From Diplonema papillatum (Eukaryota; Euglenozoa; Diplonemea; Diplonemida; Diplonemidae), in assembly GCA_030068145.1 (NCBI GenBank), contig JAPJBO010000245.1, positions 124,001 to 188,000 of the forward strand: a stretch of 64,000 nucleotides of DNA. Reading direction: 5' to 3'. Positions within the stretch are counted from its first letter, which is position 1. Each line of letters begins with the position of its first letter. A program made the position numbers and the translations under genes. This document shows, one piece after another, positions 1-9,938 of the stretch. The notes under the pieces are model-generated. The model had not been told where the DNA came from and did not search any database. It saw only the letters and a list, made by a program, of their open reading frames with translations.

Positions 1-604
1 AAGAATTTGGTTCCAAGAATTTGGTTCCAAGAATTTGGTTCCAAGAATTTGGTTCCAAGAATTTGGTTCCAAGAATTTGGTTCCAAGAATTTGGTTCCAA
101 GAATTTGGTTCCAAGAATTTGGTTCCAAGAATTTGGTTCCAAGAATTTGGTTCCAAGAATTTGGTTCCAAGAATTTGGTTCCAAGAATTTGGTTCCAAGA
201 ATTTGGTTCCAAGAATTTGGTTCCAAGAATTTGGTTCCAAGAATTTGGTTCCAAGAATTTGGTTCCAAGAATTTGGTTCCAAGAATTTGGTTCCAAGAAT
301 TTGGTTCCAAGAATTTGGTTCCAAGAATTTGGTTCCAAGAATTTGGTTCCAAGAATTTGGTTCCAAGAATTTGGTTCCAAGAATTTGGTTCCAAGAATTT
401 GGTTCCAAGAATTTGGTTCCAAGAATTTGGTTCCAAGAATTTGGTTCCAAGAATTTGGTTCCAAGAATTTGGTTCCAAGAATTTGGTTCCAAGAATTTGG
501 TTCCAAGAATTTGGTTCCAAGAATTTGGTTCCAAGAATTTGGTTCCAAGAATTTGGTTCCAAGAATTTGGTTCCAAGAATTTGGTTCCAAGAATTTGGTT
601 CCAA
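1..604. repeat. 14-bp satellite array 1 (GGTTCCAAGAATTT)n
   Basis: About 43 nearly perfect head-to-tail copies of a 14-bp unit, cut by the left window edge, so the true array is longer. Because 14 is not a multiple of 3 and the unit lacks stops, all three forward frames stay open through it, giving false ORFs that run into the LINE. The unit shares the GGTTCC core and the 14-bp length with the second satellite at 44.1-46.85 kb. Confidence 0.97.
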
Positions 605-740
605 GACCGCCTTTTTTGGTTTCTTGCTCGCTGCAGACGGCACCACCGTTTGCGTTTGTGTGTTCTCATGTCTTCAATTTGTTTCCAAAAAAGAAAGGAT
701 AGAAGGAAAAGGTGCCTCATCCAAAAAAAAAAAAAAAAAA
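605..740 (+). mobile_element. LINE 3' end, copy 1 (5'-truncated, poly(A)-tailed)
   Basis: This 118-bp segment plus an 18-A tail (723-740) is nearly the same as the last part of the longer LINE copy at about 3290-3418: both carry GGCACCACCGTTTGCGTTTG and end GGTGCCTCAT before the A-run. A short 3'-end-only copy with a poly(A) tail is the usual product of incomplete target-primed reverse transcription. It sits directly against the end of satellite array 1. Confidence 0.8.
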
Positions 741-3425
741 GCCCGGCATCGGCTGCACCGACCCGCATAGCCTGGGCAGACGGCTCCGCCAGGAGAGAGG
801 CTCGCCTCCCACGTTACACGGGCCCTGCGGAGCTGAAACCCTGGTCTACCAACACCACCGACACTACCCTGTGGGGAGGCGGCGGAGTCTACGTGCAGAA
901 CCCGTTTGGCAACCAAGGCCCGGACTGGAGGCGACCAGTGCACGGCAATGCCATCACATGGATCTGCCCAGTTGGAGCTCATGCAAACAGCTACCGCGCT
1001 GAGCAGGTCTCTCTCCTCAACGCGGTCGAAATCTTGGATGAAGAGACCGCGCAGGAAGCTGCTACGCAGGCAGGTACTGAAGATCCGAAGGTGGCATGGG
1101 TACTCAGCGACTCGCAATCATCGGCAACAGAGCTCAGTCTGGGCGCCCACCGGCAGAAGCGACGCTTGAATCAACTGATCTGGCTCAAATTCGGTAACAT
1201 CGTGAAGAGGGGGTACACCCTGATCCTTCAATTCGTCTTCGGCCACTGCAAACTCGCCGGAAACGACCACGCCGACTCGCTTGCGAAAAAAGCGGCAAAA
1301 CTGGCCTACGAATTGTCGCTATCCCCTGAGATGGTCCTCGCGGTCGGAGTTTCCCGACCACCGCCTTTCTCGTACGTTGAAGCAACGAACCGCTTCAAGC
1401 TGTTCTTGTTCAGGGAGGACGGAGAGAGGGGGGCCAAAGGTGCGATTATGAGGGCAAGACGCCTCGTGGTGGGCATGCCCTTCTACAAGATCGTCGGGGG
1501 GCGCAAAATCCCAGTACCTGACAAGCTGACCGTGAGAGCGGAGAAGGAAATCCGGCAGTTCCGAACCATGCACCACGGTCTTTTCGTCACCCGGTACTTT
1601 TCAGGGTACATGAACCTCCCGGCCGGAGAGAGGGCTCTGTACTTCCGACCCTGCCCGCTCTGTGGCTACCGAGTCCCTAGCTTCCTCCCGCACATATTCA
1701 TCTCATGTAGGCATGCGGAAACGGGGCCTGCACGCGCGGCGATGTGGGATGCGGTGGGATTCGACAGGTCCGCTGCAATTGAGATCCGCTTGTGGGAGCT
1801 CCTATTCAAGCATCCTGACGTCGCCCTCCGCTACCTGCAGCGGATCAACGTCATCCCGCAATACGCGATACAGCGTAAAGATGCAGAGGGGACCCGGTCT
1901 CCATCCATGGAGAGTCGCGAACGCGACGAAGAGCCTGTCCGCCTTCACCGCGGCGACACCGGTCTCGCCCCCTCCTACTCCGCCATCTTCCCCTTCAACT
2001 GGTCCTGACATCGCCGGGGACGGACCATGGACTCCTCTCCCCAGCCAGTGGCGGCCGCGGGAGAGCGACTCGGAGTCCGGCTGACGAAGGACCTTCTGAA
2101 GTTCGACTTGAGGACGCCATGCGCAGCTGCGGGACGACGACCCCGCTCACGAAGCTCACGCCCACCGATGAAGCTCAATTGAAGTGATAAGCATGCTCCC
2201 CCCTGATCAACTACTATCACACTCCCTAAGCTGGACCTCCGCAGTCCGCAACAAGCAACGTCTTCTTTGTGTAACCTCGGTGCACCGCGGCAGCCTCCCT
2301 GACCACCCAGCAGGTCAAAACACGGGGAGTCTGCTTATTACCGGTCACCGGGCTGCAGATAGGAAACTGCAGGAAAACCGAGAGACAGGTTCGATAGACA
2401 GCTGCCTGACACACCGTCACACGACCTGTCTACCGACAACCAAGTGAAGTGAAGTACATCCCGCCCCCACGCGGCACCCGTCTTTGTTTTCAGCAACCAA
2501 CGACAAAACAAAGGAACTGGTGCACCGCGGCGGCTCCCTTGACCACCCAGTTAAAGGTCAACACAGGGGGAGACCGCTTATTACCGGTCACTGGGCTGCA
2601 GATAGAAAACTGCAGAATAGCGTCAACAACGGGCCAATGAGGCAGCCGGATTACAACCAAACACCCACTGACCCAGCCACCGCGCCCCTCTTATGTTTCC
2701 CGCCTTTCGACGTAACAACACCCGGACTCCGGGCCGGAGCAACAGAGGCCACGCCCAAACCGCCCGGAAGGGGCGAGAGAACGACCACAGAGCAGGAGAC
2801 AGGGGCCAGGACAGAGGACCACCGCCCAGACACGGGCAGGCAGGACGACCCCAGAGACTGTTGTTACTTCGAGATGTGCTCCTTTCCTGTAACGTTACTG
2901 TCTGCCACTTCTCCTTTCTCCTCAGAACGTACGGCTGGGGAGGCGGGGCGTATAAAACGGTCCCACTGTTCCCCCCGGTCCAAACTGACGAAACGGGTGA
3001 GTCTGAGAAGACCACCGACACACCGCTGTGCCTGCGCTGAAACGAGTGCGGGACACGGCCCAAGCCACTCTGACAGCCCCCCAAACGCAAACGCCCTGAC
3101 TCAAACTCAGGGCTCGAGCCAAAAACCACCGGAAGAAGGGGCTGCAGGGCAGGCTAACCCTATGTTATCATAGCCTTCCATACCCCCCTTGTCTTTTCGT
3201 TACCCCCCCCTACCCTCCCACGCACCTATTTTTCTCTTATTTTCCTCGGCACAAGCAGCCCAGTAAAGCTGGCCTCTTCCTCTCCTTTCCTTTTTTGGTT
3301 TCTTCCTTTGATGACGGCACCACCGTTTGCGTTTGTGTGTTCTCATGTCTTCAATTTGTTTCCAAAAAAGAAAGGATAGAAGGAAAAGGTGCCTCATCTA
3401 AAAAAAAAAAAAAAAAAAGCCCGGC
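741..3425 (+). mobile_element. 5'-truncated LINE (non-LTR retrotransposon), copy 2, with target-site duplication
   Basis: The element starts inside the C-terminal half of an ORF2-like protein, continues through a 1.3-kb 3' UTR and ends in an 18-A tail (3401-3418). GCCCGGC stands at 741-747, just after the poly(A) of copy 1, and again at 3419-3425, just after this element's poly(A): a 7-bp target-site duplication, possibly longer because the adjacent A residues are ambiguous. The 3' UTR contains two diverged ~95-bp direct repeats (2281-2373 and 2521-2616), each with GCTTATTACCGGTCAC. The 3' end is the same as copy 1, so both derive from one family. Confidence 0.85.
748..2008 (+). CDS. LINE ORF2 C-terminal fragment: RNase H domain and Cys/His motif
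   Basis: The reading frame is open from the truncated 5' end of the element to a stop at 2008, about 420 codons; there is no start codon of its own, and the frame merges with the upstream satellite only by chance. An RNase H1-type domain is seen with its four acidic residues: WADGS near 773-787, YRAEQ near 993-1007, LSDSQ near 1103-1117 and GNDHADSLAKKAA near 1259-1297. RNase H removes the RNA strand during retrotransposition. Further on, CPLCGY...H...SC near 1651-1710 matches the Cys/His motif found after RNase H in many LINE proteins. The endonuclease and reverse transcriptase are missing, so this copy cannot move by itself. The intact frame suggests recent insertion. Confidence 0.85.
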
Positions 3426-3740
3426 GCCTGGCGTGGAGTGGCACAGTTGTCAATGCACGCTATGCTGGACCAAGAGGTGCCGGGTTCGAATCCCGCCTGC
3501 GATGCGGACACCAGGGTCGGCAGCGTGTTAGCCGCTGTTTCCGCCCGCCGCGAAGACGGGACGCAGCAGCAGCCGGCAGGGCAGCCTCGCACAGCCCTGA
3601 CCCCGTTCGACAAGCGGTCTAATAGAAAGGTCAAAGCCAGATGTGGCATCATGTGCTGCTGCTCTACAAACTACGCCGAGTCAAGGGGTGAAATAATCTC
3701 AGCGGCCACAAGATGTAGAATTTAGGCCGGAATTTGAAAA
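3426..3740 (+). repeat. tRNA-like SINE candidate with Pol III A and B boxes
   Basis: TGGCACAGTTG at 3439-3449 fits a tRNA A box, and GGTTCGAATCC at 3483-3493 is a perfect B box, spaced as in a tRNA gene. I cannot fold a complete cloverleaf, because the acceptor arms do not pair well, so this is not called as a tRNA. It follows directly on the poly(A) and target duplication of the LINE. A tRNA-derived SINE head is the best reading. No second copy of exactly this sequence was found in the window. Confidence 0.5.
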
Positions 3741-3821
3741 ACGTCGGTTCATGCATTGATGCAAGGCGGAATTTAAATGCATCAAGGTTGCACAAACTCA
3801 TATGAAGATGTCAGAATTCTG

Positions 3822-5003
3822 TCACAGAACGAGGTTGGAACTGACTGGAGGACATACTGCTGCATGATTCATCAAGGAGTGGTCGGTGAACGTCTGGTGG
3901 GCAGCTTGGTGCACAGGGTGGGCTGCCTGTCCTGGCTGCTGCTGCTGCATGAAGAGTTGAGACCGCAACCCGGCTATGGCGGGATGCGAGAGAAAGGGCT
4001 GGGCATGAGGGAGCGGCACAAAGCCTGGAAAGCGCGTCTGCCATGCATTGTTCAGCGAAGAGGCCAGGGTGTTCGTGTTTGTGCTGGTGCTCGGTGGGGC
4101 GCTGGCTTGCGGCTTCGGCCGAAACGAGTCTTTCCCGAACTCACGCTCGATATCCTCCTTCGCTTGCAAGACCACTTGCGCGCCGCCGATGACGTAAGCT
4201 TTTTCCACCGCAGACGCTTCACGCGACGGAATCCGGAGCGTGACACCCCATTTGGCTTCGATCTCCTTCCGCTTCGCGCCGCCCTTGCCAATAATCCTGC
4301 AGAATTTTTCCGGCGGGACGTTCAGCTCGTACTCTTTGGGCTCGGCCGCCCCGCCTTTCTGCAGCTCGCTCGCGGCGGCGAGGATTTGCGCTGCCACGGG
4401 AGACGGCTTTTGGGCCGGCGGCGGCGGCGGTTCAGGAGGCGGGGCGACAATGTGCGCGAGCGGCTTGTTGGTGCGCTTGGTCGGGCTGCGCCCGGGCTTG
4501 GGGTGCTCGACGTCCCACATCGTCTTTTTAAGAGTCTCCAGGTGGTCGTTCATGCGCAGCGGCGGCAACCCTTGACCCGGAGCAATGTGCGACAAAGTGG
4601 ACAGCGGGATCGGCAGCGTCGCGCTAGCCCGGTCGGCCGAGAGTCCCCTCCTCCGACGCGTGCTGAGCACCCTGCGGTCGTCGCGGTCCCTCCTGCGATC
4701 GTGCCGCCGGTCCCGTTCGTAGCTCCAACGGTCGCGGCCGTCGCGGTCATACCGCCGCCGCCGATCTCTCTCCCTGCTCCTGTCTCGGTCGTAGCTGCCG
4801 CCGCGGCGTCTCCGGTTGTCGCGGTCGTGCGACCGGGGGGAACGCGGGGAATGCGACCGCCTGCGAATTTGGGTTTGTTGTCCGGAAGAATGCTGAAGGT
4901 CCGCGGTCGAAATGGACCCGTGAGCTCCCTCTGATTGCAGGGCCGGGGGGATGGATGGAATGCAACGAATCAAGATCGAGCGGTCGACACCGCGCCGAAT
5001 CAT
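3822..5003 (-). CDS. KH-domain RNA-binding protein with arginine-rich (RS/RD-like) region
   Basis: Read from the first in-frame ATG (5003) this is 393 residues. An Arg/Asp/Ser-rich, low-complexity stretch (RRRSHSPRSP, then many RDR and DRRR runs) fills about residues 40-125. A Pro-rich linker follows (PPPEPPPPPAQ), then one type I KH domain at about 220-290 with the RNA-contacting GXXG loop as IIGKGGAKRKEIE. The tail is Ala/Pro/Gln-rich. An RS-like region plus KH is typical of nuclear splicing or mRNA-processing factors, but I cannot name the orthologue. The start is uncertain: the frame stays open to 5147 without another ATG, and a pyrimidine tract ending CAATCAG lies near residue 23 on the coding strand, so the N-terminus may come from an upstream exon. 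No intron is needed within the KH region. Confidence 0.75.
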   Translation of the reverse strand: MIRRGVDRSILIRCIPSIPPALQSEGAHGSISTADLQHSSGQQTQIRRRSHSPRSPRSHDRDNRRRRGGSYDRDRSRERDRRRRYDRDGRDRWSYERDRRHDRRRDRDDRRVLSTRRRRGLSADRASATLPIPLSTLSHIAPGQGLPPLRMNDHLETLKKTMWDVEHPKPGRSPTKRTNKPLAHIVAPPPEPPPPPAQKPSPVAAQILAAASELQKGGAAEPKEYELNVPPEKFCRIIGKGGAKRKEIEAKWGVTLRIPSREASAVEKAYVIGGAQVVLQAKEDIEREFGKDSFRPKPQASAPPSTSTNTNTLASSLNNAWQTRFPGFVPLPHAQPFLSHPAIAGLRSQLFMQQQQPGQAAHPVHQAAHQTFTDHSLMNHAAVCPPVSSNLVL

Positions 5004-5582
5004 GCTGGCTGATCTGTTTGTATCCAGCCGAATGCGTTTCGGACGGAGCCAGAATGCGCAGTAGTTGGTTTCACCTCGGGTCTGAACGGGTTTTTCTATG
5101 CAGCCGAAGTATCCGGATGTAGCCGTAGCCTTTTCTTGGCTGGACAAACTGGATCACCACGAAGTGGTTTGAGAAGAAAAGGGCAGAGCGCTACCTGTCG
5201 CGATCGCGCCTCGTTCGTTCTCCGCTGCGTTCGTCGAGAAGCTGTTTGCGTTTGGACTATTCGTGTACGACGGGACCGGTCGGGCAGACATCGGTCAGAA
5301 TAGAAGAACTAGACAAGAAGATCTTAGATTCACGGGCAAGAGGTCGCAACGGTCAATTAGCCGGTTTGCACAATCCCCCTGCCCCGCCAAAGGCATAGCC
5401 ACGAGCGGTCGGGGTTGACGACTGCACACCCGACAACAGGCCTTCCCCACTACGAGCACCAATCTTGTGCTCGTAGGAAATGCAGCCTACCAGATCCGTC
5501 TTCGGCCGGACCCCGAGTGCCGGCCAGTCAAAAAAGACGAGAGACCCCTGGCGCGGTGCAAAGACGTGCTGCGAGACATACC
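5004..5582. other. 5' flank or possible intron of the KH-domain gene
   Basis: No complete gene seen. The minus-strand KH reading frame continues to 5147 with only non-ATG codons, then meets a stop. If the exon candidate at 5583-5851 belongs to the KH gene, this is its intron. Confidence 0.3.
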
Positions 5583-5851
5583 AGGCCTGCACCGGTCCTT
5601 GGCACCGCGGCCAAACTGAATTTCCCGTCTCGGATGAGAGCTTGCCGCGTCTCGACCTCTTTTCGCAAAGCGATCACCTGCTCCTTGAGCTCCATCAAAC
5701 CGCAGGATTCTACCAACCTCGTCACCTCTGCCACGACGCGGAGCTCGTCGAGCTGTGTGCCTTCTTGCGTGGGCGTCGTCAGGATCTTGTTGACGTCGAC
5801 TTCCGCAGGTAGCGCCTGCATGAAGTCTGCCGTGCTCAAGTCGACGTCCAT
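5583..5851 (-). CDS. Candidate coding exon, coiled-coil-like N-terminal segment
   Basis: From ATG at 5851 the minus strand encodes about 90 residues with normal protein composition: MDVDLSTADFMQALPAEV, then a leucine/glutamate-rich helix (TRLVESCGLMELKEQVIALR) likely to form a coiled coil. A good splice donor, CTG|GTATGT, falls at 5582/5581, after which the frame loses its protein-like character and ends at 5528. This looks like a first exon. It may be the 5' exon of the KH gene 0.4 kb downstream on the same strand, but the simplest acceptor I see there is in a different phase, so the join is not established. No family recognised. Confidence 0.4.
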
Positions 5852-7596
5852 CGTGGGGCGGTCCGGCGTCTTTGCCGGATATGCCCGTTCTTGTCCACCG
5901 TGAACACCAATCCACCCACACCTGCGGCGCTGGGAGTTGAGGGGCCTGGGGATATTGCAGAGGCTCGGACGCCTCAGAGAGAGCCCGTGGGCGACAGGAA
6001 GAGCGAAGTCTCCCGTTCCCAGTGCGGTGCTGCTGCTGCTGGGGCGGAAGAAGGGTGAACGCCTGGAGACAAGTTTGCAGGACTCCGAACCCCGTGCCCC
6101 CAGCCAGTGCGGGGGCTGGCTGGTGCCCGGGGCTCTCCGGGGCTGGGAATGGATCTACTGAGAAACCTGCAGAAAGTGTTCCCTGTGGTTCCAATCCGTG
6201 CCCAGCCCCCGGTGAGCCTGCTGCCGGGGCTGAGCCTCAGGCACCAGCCCCGGGGCCAGCCGCCAGTGGAGCCGAACCAGGAGATAACCGTAGGAACCGG
6301 CCCTAAGGCTCAAACCCAGGAACAACAAGGCTCCTCAGTGCGTTACGCCCGCCGGTCCGGTCGTATAGACCCGGTCAGAGACACGGGATCTGGATGTGAA
6401 TTTGGAAGTGACGTTCGCCGAAGCTACACTGCGATCGAGGCTACCTGTAGGTCAGCAGCGGTGCAGAGTACGCAGCACGACGAACTGCGCGTGAAGCGTT
6501 GTGCGGCGTGTGGGTGTGGGTGTGGAGTGGGCATTGATACCGGAGTCGCCGGGGCGCACAGCAAGCAGCGCTGCACGGTACACAAAGGTTGAGGATGCGT
6601 CGCTGAACTTGTTTCGGTGTCCACGTAGAACGAGTACATCCCCCCGACACGAGCTGAAGCCACACGCTCACCACCGCTCACCACCCCGGCGTGCACCAAC
6701 GAGACAAGACGGACGACCAAAGGGAAGGAGGTGCTTGAGACGGACGCGACACAGAGATCTGGGCGAAATGCTTTTGGACAGGACTGGGTTCGAACTGACG
6801 TGCTCACTTCATCGGAACACGACTCTCTTGATTTCGGTGGAACTTTTTTTGGGGGGCGGGGGGGGAATCAATAAACTGCACGGCGGCCCCCCACCGGATG
6901 GGGGAGTGTTTGTGCGGTCGTTTGTGCGATCGGGGTCACTCCCGCGTGGCGGGAGTCCCACTCCCGCATTTTTCTCATTTTTCCTTGTATTTTGCATAGG
7001 AAATGCGGGGGTGGACTCCCGCACTTTTTTCACTCCCGCAGTCACTCCCCCTTCGCATCACAAAACAAAGAAGACAGTGAATTGGTCGTTACCTGGTCGG
7101 GTTTCGCTCATCCGCGGTTAAATACCCTGGCCTCAGTGGTGCAAGCACCACGCGCTCTTCGAACCCAAGAAATGTGAAACGGGGGTTTGCCTACAGGAGG
7201 CTTTTCGTGTTATTTTGCAAATGCTTTGAGCTATCTTCGTGTCTGTGCTTTCAGTCGTCTTCTTAGCCATGGTTAAGTGCGCAAATGGTGTCAGCCGAAG
7301 CTGGTAAAGCTTCGGCGCCGCCCCTCACAACAATCGTACATCGGCAAAGACTACCTTACTACTGACGCTGGCTCTCGTGGAGCTGTTGACAGCATGCGAC
7401 GACCGAACAATATTCAGAGAACGGAAAAGGAATGGGGGCTGCATACAAAAAAAGGGGAAGCCAGGAGGGTGAGCCTGCCAGGCGGGGGCGCCTGAAAAGC
7501 AAAGGTTCCTAGTAGAGGCAACGAAAAACGGACGGCAAAAAGAAACAACAAAGAAGGAGGACGGAGTAAGAAACGCAGATGGATGGGGGGGAGGAG
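5852..7596. other. Intergenic spacer, no gene recognised
   Basis: Contains GC-rich low-complexity sequence with repeated GCCCCGGGGC-like words around 6080-6290, a GTGTGGGTG-rich stretch near 6510-6530, short homopurine/homopyrimidine runs and, at 7095-7180, a minus-strand copy of the GAAGAGCGCGTGGTGCTTGC dispersed repeat found again at 19.95 and 20.13 kb. Frames here are short and low-complexity. Confidence 0.6.
7095..7180 (-). repeat. Dispersed repeat, family GAAGAGCGCGTGGTGC, inverted copy
   Basis: Reverse complement matches the units at 19950-20064 and 20130-20244, including TGCTTGCACCACTGAGGCCA and TTTAACCGCGGAT. A partial copy is at 48060-48110. Function unknown. Confidence 0.75.
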
Positions 7597-7692
7597 GGGG
7601 GAATCTTAGCTCAGTGTTTTTGGCAGAGCACTGCCTCTCACGCATGTTTGATGCTGGGATCAAGTTCTTTGAGCAAAAAAAAAAAAAAAAGC
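7597..7692 (+). repeat. tRNA-derived SINE-like element with poly(A) tail
   Basis: The 5' part, TTAGCTCAGTG...GGCAGAGCA, mimics a tRNA D-arm/A box. It continues CTGCCTCTCACGCATGTTTG, then GATGCTGGGATCAAG, and ends in about 17 A. Diverged relatives lie at 10630-10690, 25576-25640 and 53057-53118; 5'-end fragments are at 9475-9512, 12865-12900, 48112-48136 and 54640-54690. Several copies begin with GGGGGGAAATCTTAG. This is the clearest SINE-type family in the window. Confidence 0.65.
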
Positions 7693-7776
7693 GCGGGTTT
7701 TTTTACCGGGTCGGACCTGTTAGCAGTCACGCGCAGGCCAGTCCCGTGTCGCTGTGAGACAGGCGTTCACAGTGTG

Positions 7777-7886
7777 CTGAAGAAGCATTTCTTTGGACTA
7801 CCGCTCCGGAAGCAACCGGATACCGGCAGCCCCGCTGTACCAACATGGCAAGCACAGTGTCCCGCGCTCCAAAAAAAAAAAAAAAA
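7777..7886 (+). repeat. Dispersed repeat, CTGAAGAAGCATTTCTT family, with A-tail
   Basis: Closely matches 13878-13962: both contain GAAGAAGCATTTCTT and CCCGCTGTACCAACATGGCA. This copy ends in a run of about 16 A, suggesting retroposition. A short reading frame (VLKKHF...) is shared by both copies, but there is no evidence that it is translated. Confidence 0.65.
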
Positions 7887-8479
7887 CGAAAAGAGAAAAA
7901 TGGAAGACGCCGTCAGTAAGGATTGACACCAGGAGGAGCTAGGGCCTCTGTTTTTTCTTCACCGCGGTGTCGTGCGCACGTTGTTCTTCGTCTCAGGTTG
8001 CTCGTGAGCGCGGACCCAGCCAAAGTTGGAGTTTGAGCTCATCGGTGGGTCTTTGGGATGCAGACTTTTGGTAGCGAGCACAGACACGTGTGGCTCAAAC
8101 TATCTTTCACCCATCCTTCGTCTGTACGATAAGGGGGGGCCGGGCTTGTGGCTCGTAACCAACCGCCGTGGGGCGCTACCATCAGCGGAGATGAAAGCGG
8201 TAACGCTGTCTCGGGGGGGAGGGGGGGGGGACGATCCGTTCGCGAAGCGAACGCATCGACACTCGTCCCACGGGAGAAGCGATACGTGCTGGTCGTCGTA
8301 GCACGTCCCATTCGTCTTTCTTTTTTCGACACGGTGCGATAGAGTCCAGCTCGCGCTTCTCCGGAATGGATAATGGAGCCAGATACCGTGCGCGGGGGTG
8401 GGGAGCTGAAATATATACAGATAGGTTCTGCCCAGCTGCGTCCAGCCGCCCTCCTGCAAACACACGCAGTTGGTGGCCT
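7887..8479. other. Spacer, no feature recognised
   Basis: No gene, RNA or clear repeat seen. Contains a G-run near 8213-8230 and the unusual self-complementary word TTCGCGAAGCGAA near 8239. Confidence 0.5.
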
Positions 8480-8665
8480 GGCGTGGTAAGTCCAGAACAG
8501 TACTGAGCCGGTCCGTCCCTATCTCTTGAAACTGCATCGAAGTGCCTGCCGCTATCACAGTGAATTACGGCCCACCACGGTCTATCAGGTCTGTCTCTAG
8601 TCCCTTGAGCTGCATCGAATTGCCCGGTGCTGTATTCTTCGGTCTATCACGGTCTATCAAGAGGG
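8480..8665 (+). repeat. Diverged tandem repeat, CGGTCTATCA family
   Basis: Two or three diverged ~75-bp units carrying GAGCTGCATCGAATTGCC or a variant plus CACGGTCTATCA. A related fragment with GGTGCTGTATTATTCGGTCT is at 62805-62850. Function unknown. Confidence 0.55.
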
Positions 8666-8698
8666 GATGGACCGGCTCAAGTACTGGAATAGGGTCGG

Positions 8699-8907
8699 GC
8701 AAAAGAGCTCTTTTTGTGTTTCCGACAATCCCGTGGGACGTACACACCTTTTTTTCAGGAAACACTCGAAGAGGCGCCAGTGGCAAAATCACGAGAAAAA
8801 AAAAAGCAGAGCTCTTTTTTGTGTTTCCGACGATCCTGTGGGACGTACACACCTTTTTTTTTTTCAGGAAACACTCGAAGAGGCGCCAGTGGCAAAGTCG
8901 CGAAAAA
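8699..8907 (+). repeat. Two tandem copies of a ~105-bp GTTTCCGACGATCC-type repeat
   Basis: Both copies read AGAGCTCTTTTTTGTGTTTCCGAC-like starts (8699 and 8808), then TGGGACGTACACACC, a T-run and CAGGAAACACTCGAAGAGGC. The start is related to the GTTTCCGACGATCCCG family seen at 11.75, 12.10, 22.69 and 25.37 kb. Confidence 0.75.
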
Positions 8908-9035
8908 CAAGCAAACCCTTGTGCGGCACCCCGCACGGAAGCCAGTAAAACTGGGGTTTCCACCGGGAGTAGTCAACAAGAGAGAGAGAGAGACGAGTTA
9001 GAGTGCAGGGACCATCTCTCCGAGGAGTATCCGGT

Positions 9036-9252
9036 CGCCCCACTACTATCCCGTACTACTACGGCGGGCGCAAGTCGTTGCGCCGTGGGCGCGGAGCGAG
9101 CCGTGGCCCTGTCAAAGATGATTGTTGCACCGATGGTGGCGCAGCCGGGGGCGTTCTGACTGGCGGACGAGACCGCCTGGCAGGCGTGTGTTGGCACGTT
9201 GTTTCGCGGGCTCTCCTCCTTTTGGCAATAGCCCGCCCTATGGCGGCGGCTA
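9036..9252. repeat. 215-bp dispersed repeat, copy 1
   Basis: Nearly identical, base by base, to 23807-24022: both run from CGCCCCACTACTATCCCGTA to ATGGCGGCGGCTA. The second copy abuts a broken LINE. The near identity against very different flanks points to recent dispersal. A minus-strand frame is open through both copies, but its Arg/Pro/Ala-rich product matches nothing I know. Confidence 0.85.
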
Positions 9253-9938
9253 CAACAAGATGCTTGCAGGCAATCCGCCAGCCCCCCAGCAACCCCTTCT
9301 GGAACCTGGGACGCAGCCGACAGAACGCGCGGTGGAATGCGTGCGTCCCGGCACCTTTCGATGCCCGCGGGATAAAAAAGCGGGGAAAAGAAGTGGAAGG
9401 GTGGGGTGGGGAAATATCTCCGTCCGCGGGCTCAACGCATGTCAAAACGAAAAAGGAAGGGGGGGGGGGGGGGGAAATCTTAGTTTCGTGTTCAGGCGCT
9501 ACTTGCCTCGGGGGGGGGGGGGGGGGGGTGGGTGGGAAGGGACCGCATTTTTCTCGATGCAGTCTCCAGTTTTCCCCAAGTTCGGTTCACGTTTTTTTTT
9601 CAGGCTCCAGGTTGTGTCTGTGTTGTGTTCCGGCGGATAGTCGCTCAGTCAGTTACTGTTCTTTTGATTGGAGCTCGAAGTATTCTTTTCTTTTCTTTCT
9701 TGGCGTGTGCAAAGTTGTGGGAGGGGGGGTTTTCTAGGAGCCGGGTGGTGCGAAGGCACTGGCTTGCCTCGCCAGTCTTTTTCGCTCCATAGAAAGCCAC
9801 GCCCCCCCTCCTTACAGTAGCTCGGTTCTATTCACTTGTGGGGTCGCCCCTTCGGCGAGGAAGACAGAGGGCGTTGAGCGCGTTCGACTGCAACGCAGCG
9901 CTTGTCTTCGACATCGAGGAGCGTGCGGGGGCAAAGAG
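9253..9938. other. Spacer with long G-runs
   Basis: G-runs near 9456-9474 and 9510-9528 bracket a fragment of the SINE-like family (AATCTTAGTTTCGTG). No gene recognised. Confidence 0.6.

Noticed and set aside
7..770. Frames through satellite 1, including one that runs into the LINE RNase H
   Set aside because: Same artefact of a stop-free 14-bp unit; the link with the LINE frame is chance, because two LINE insertion borders lie between.
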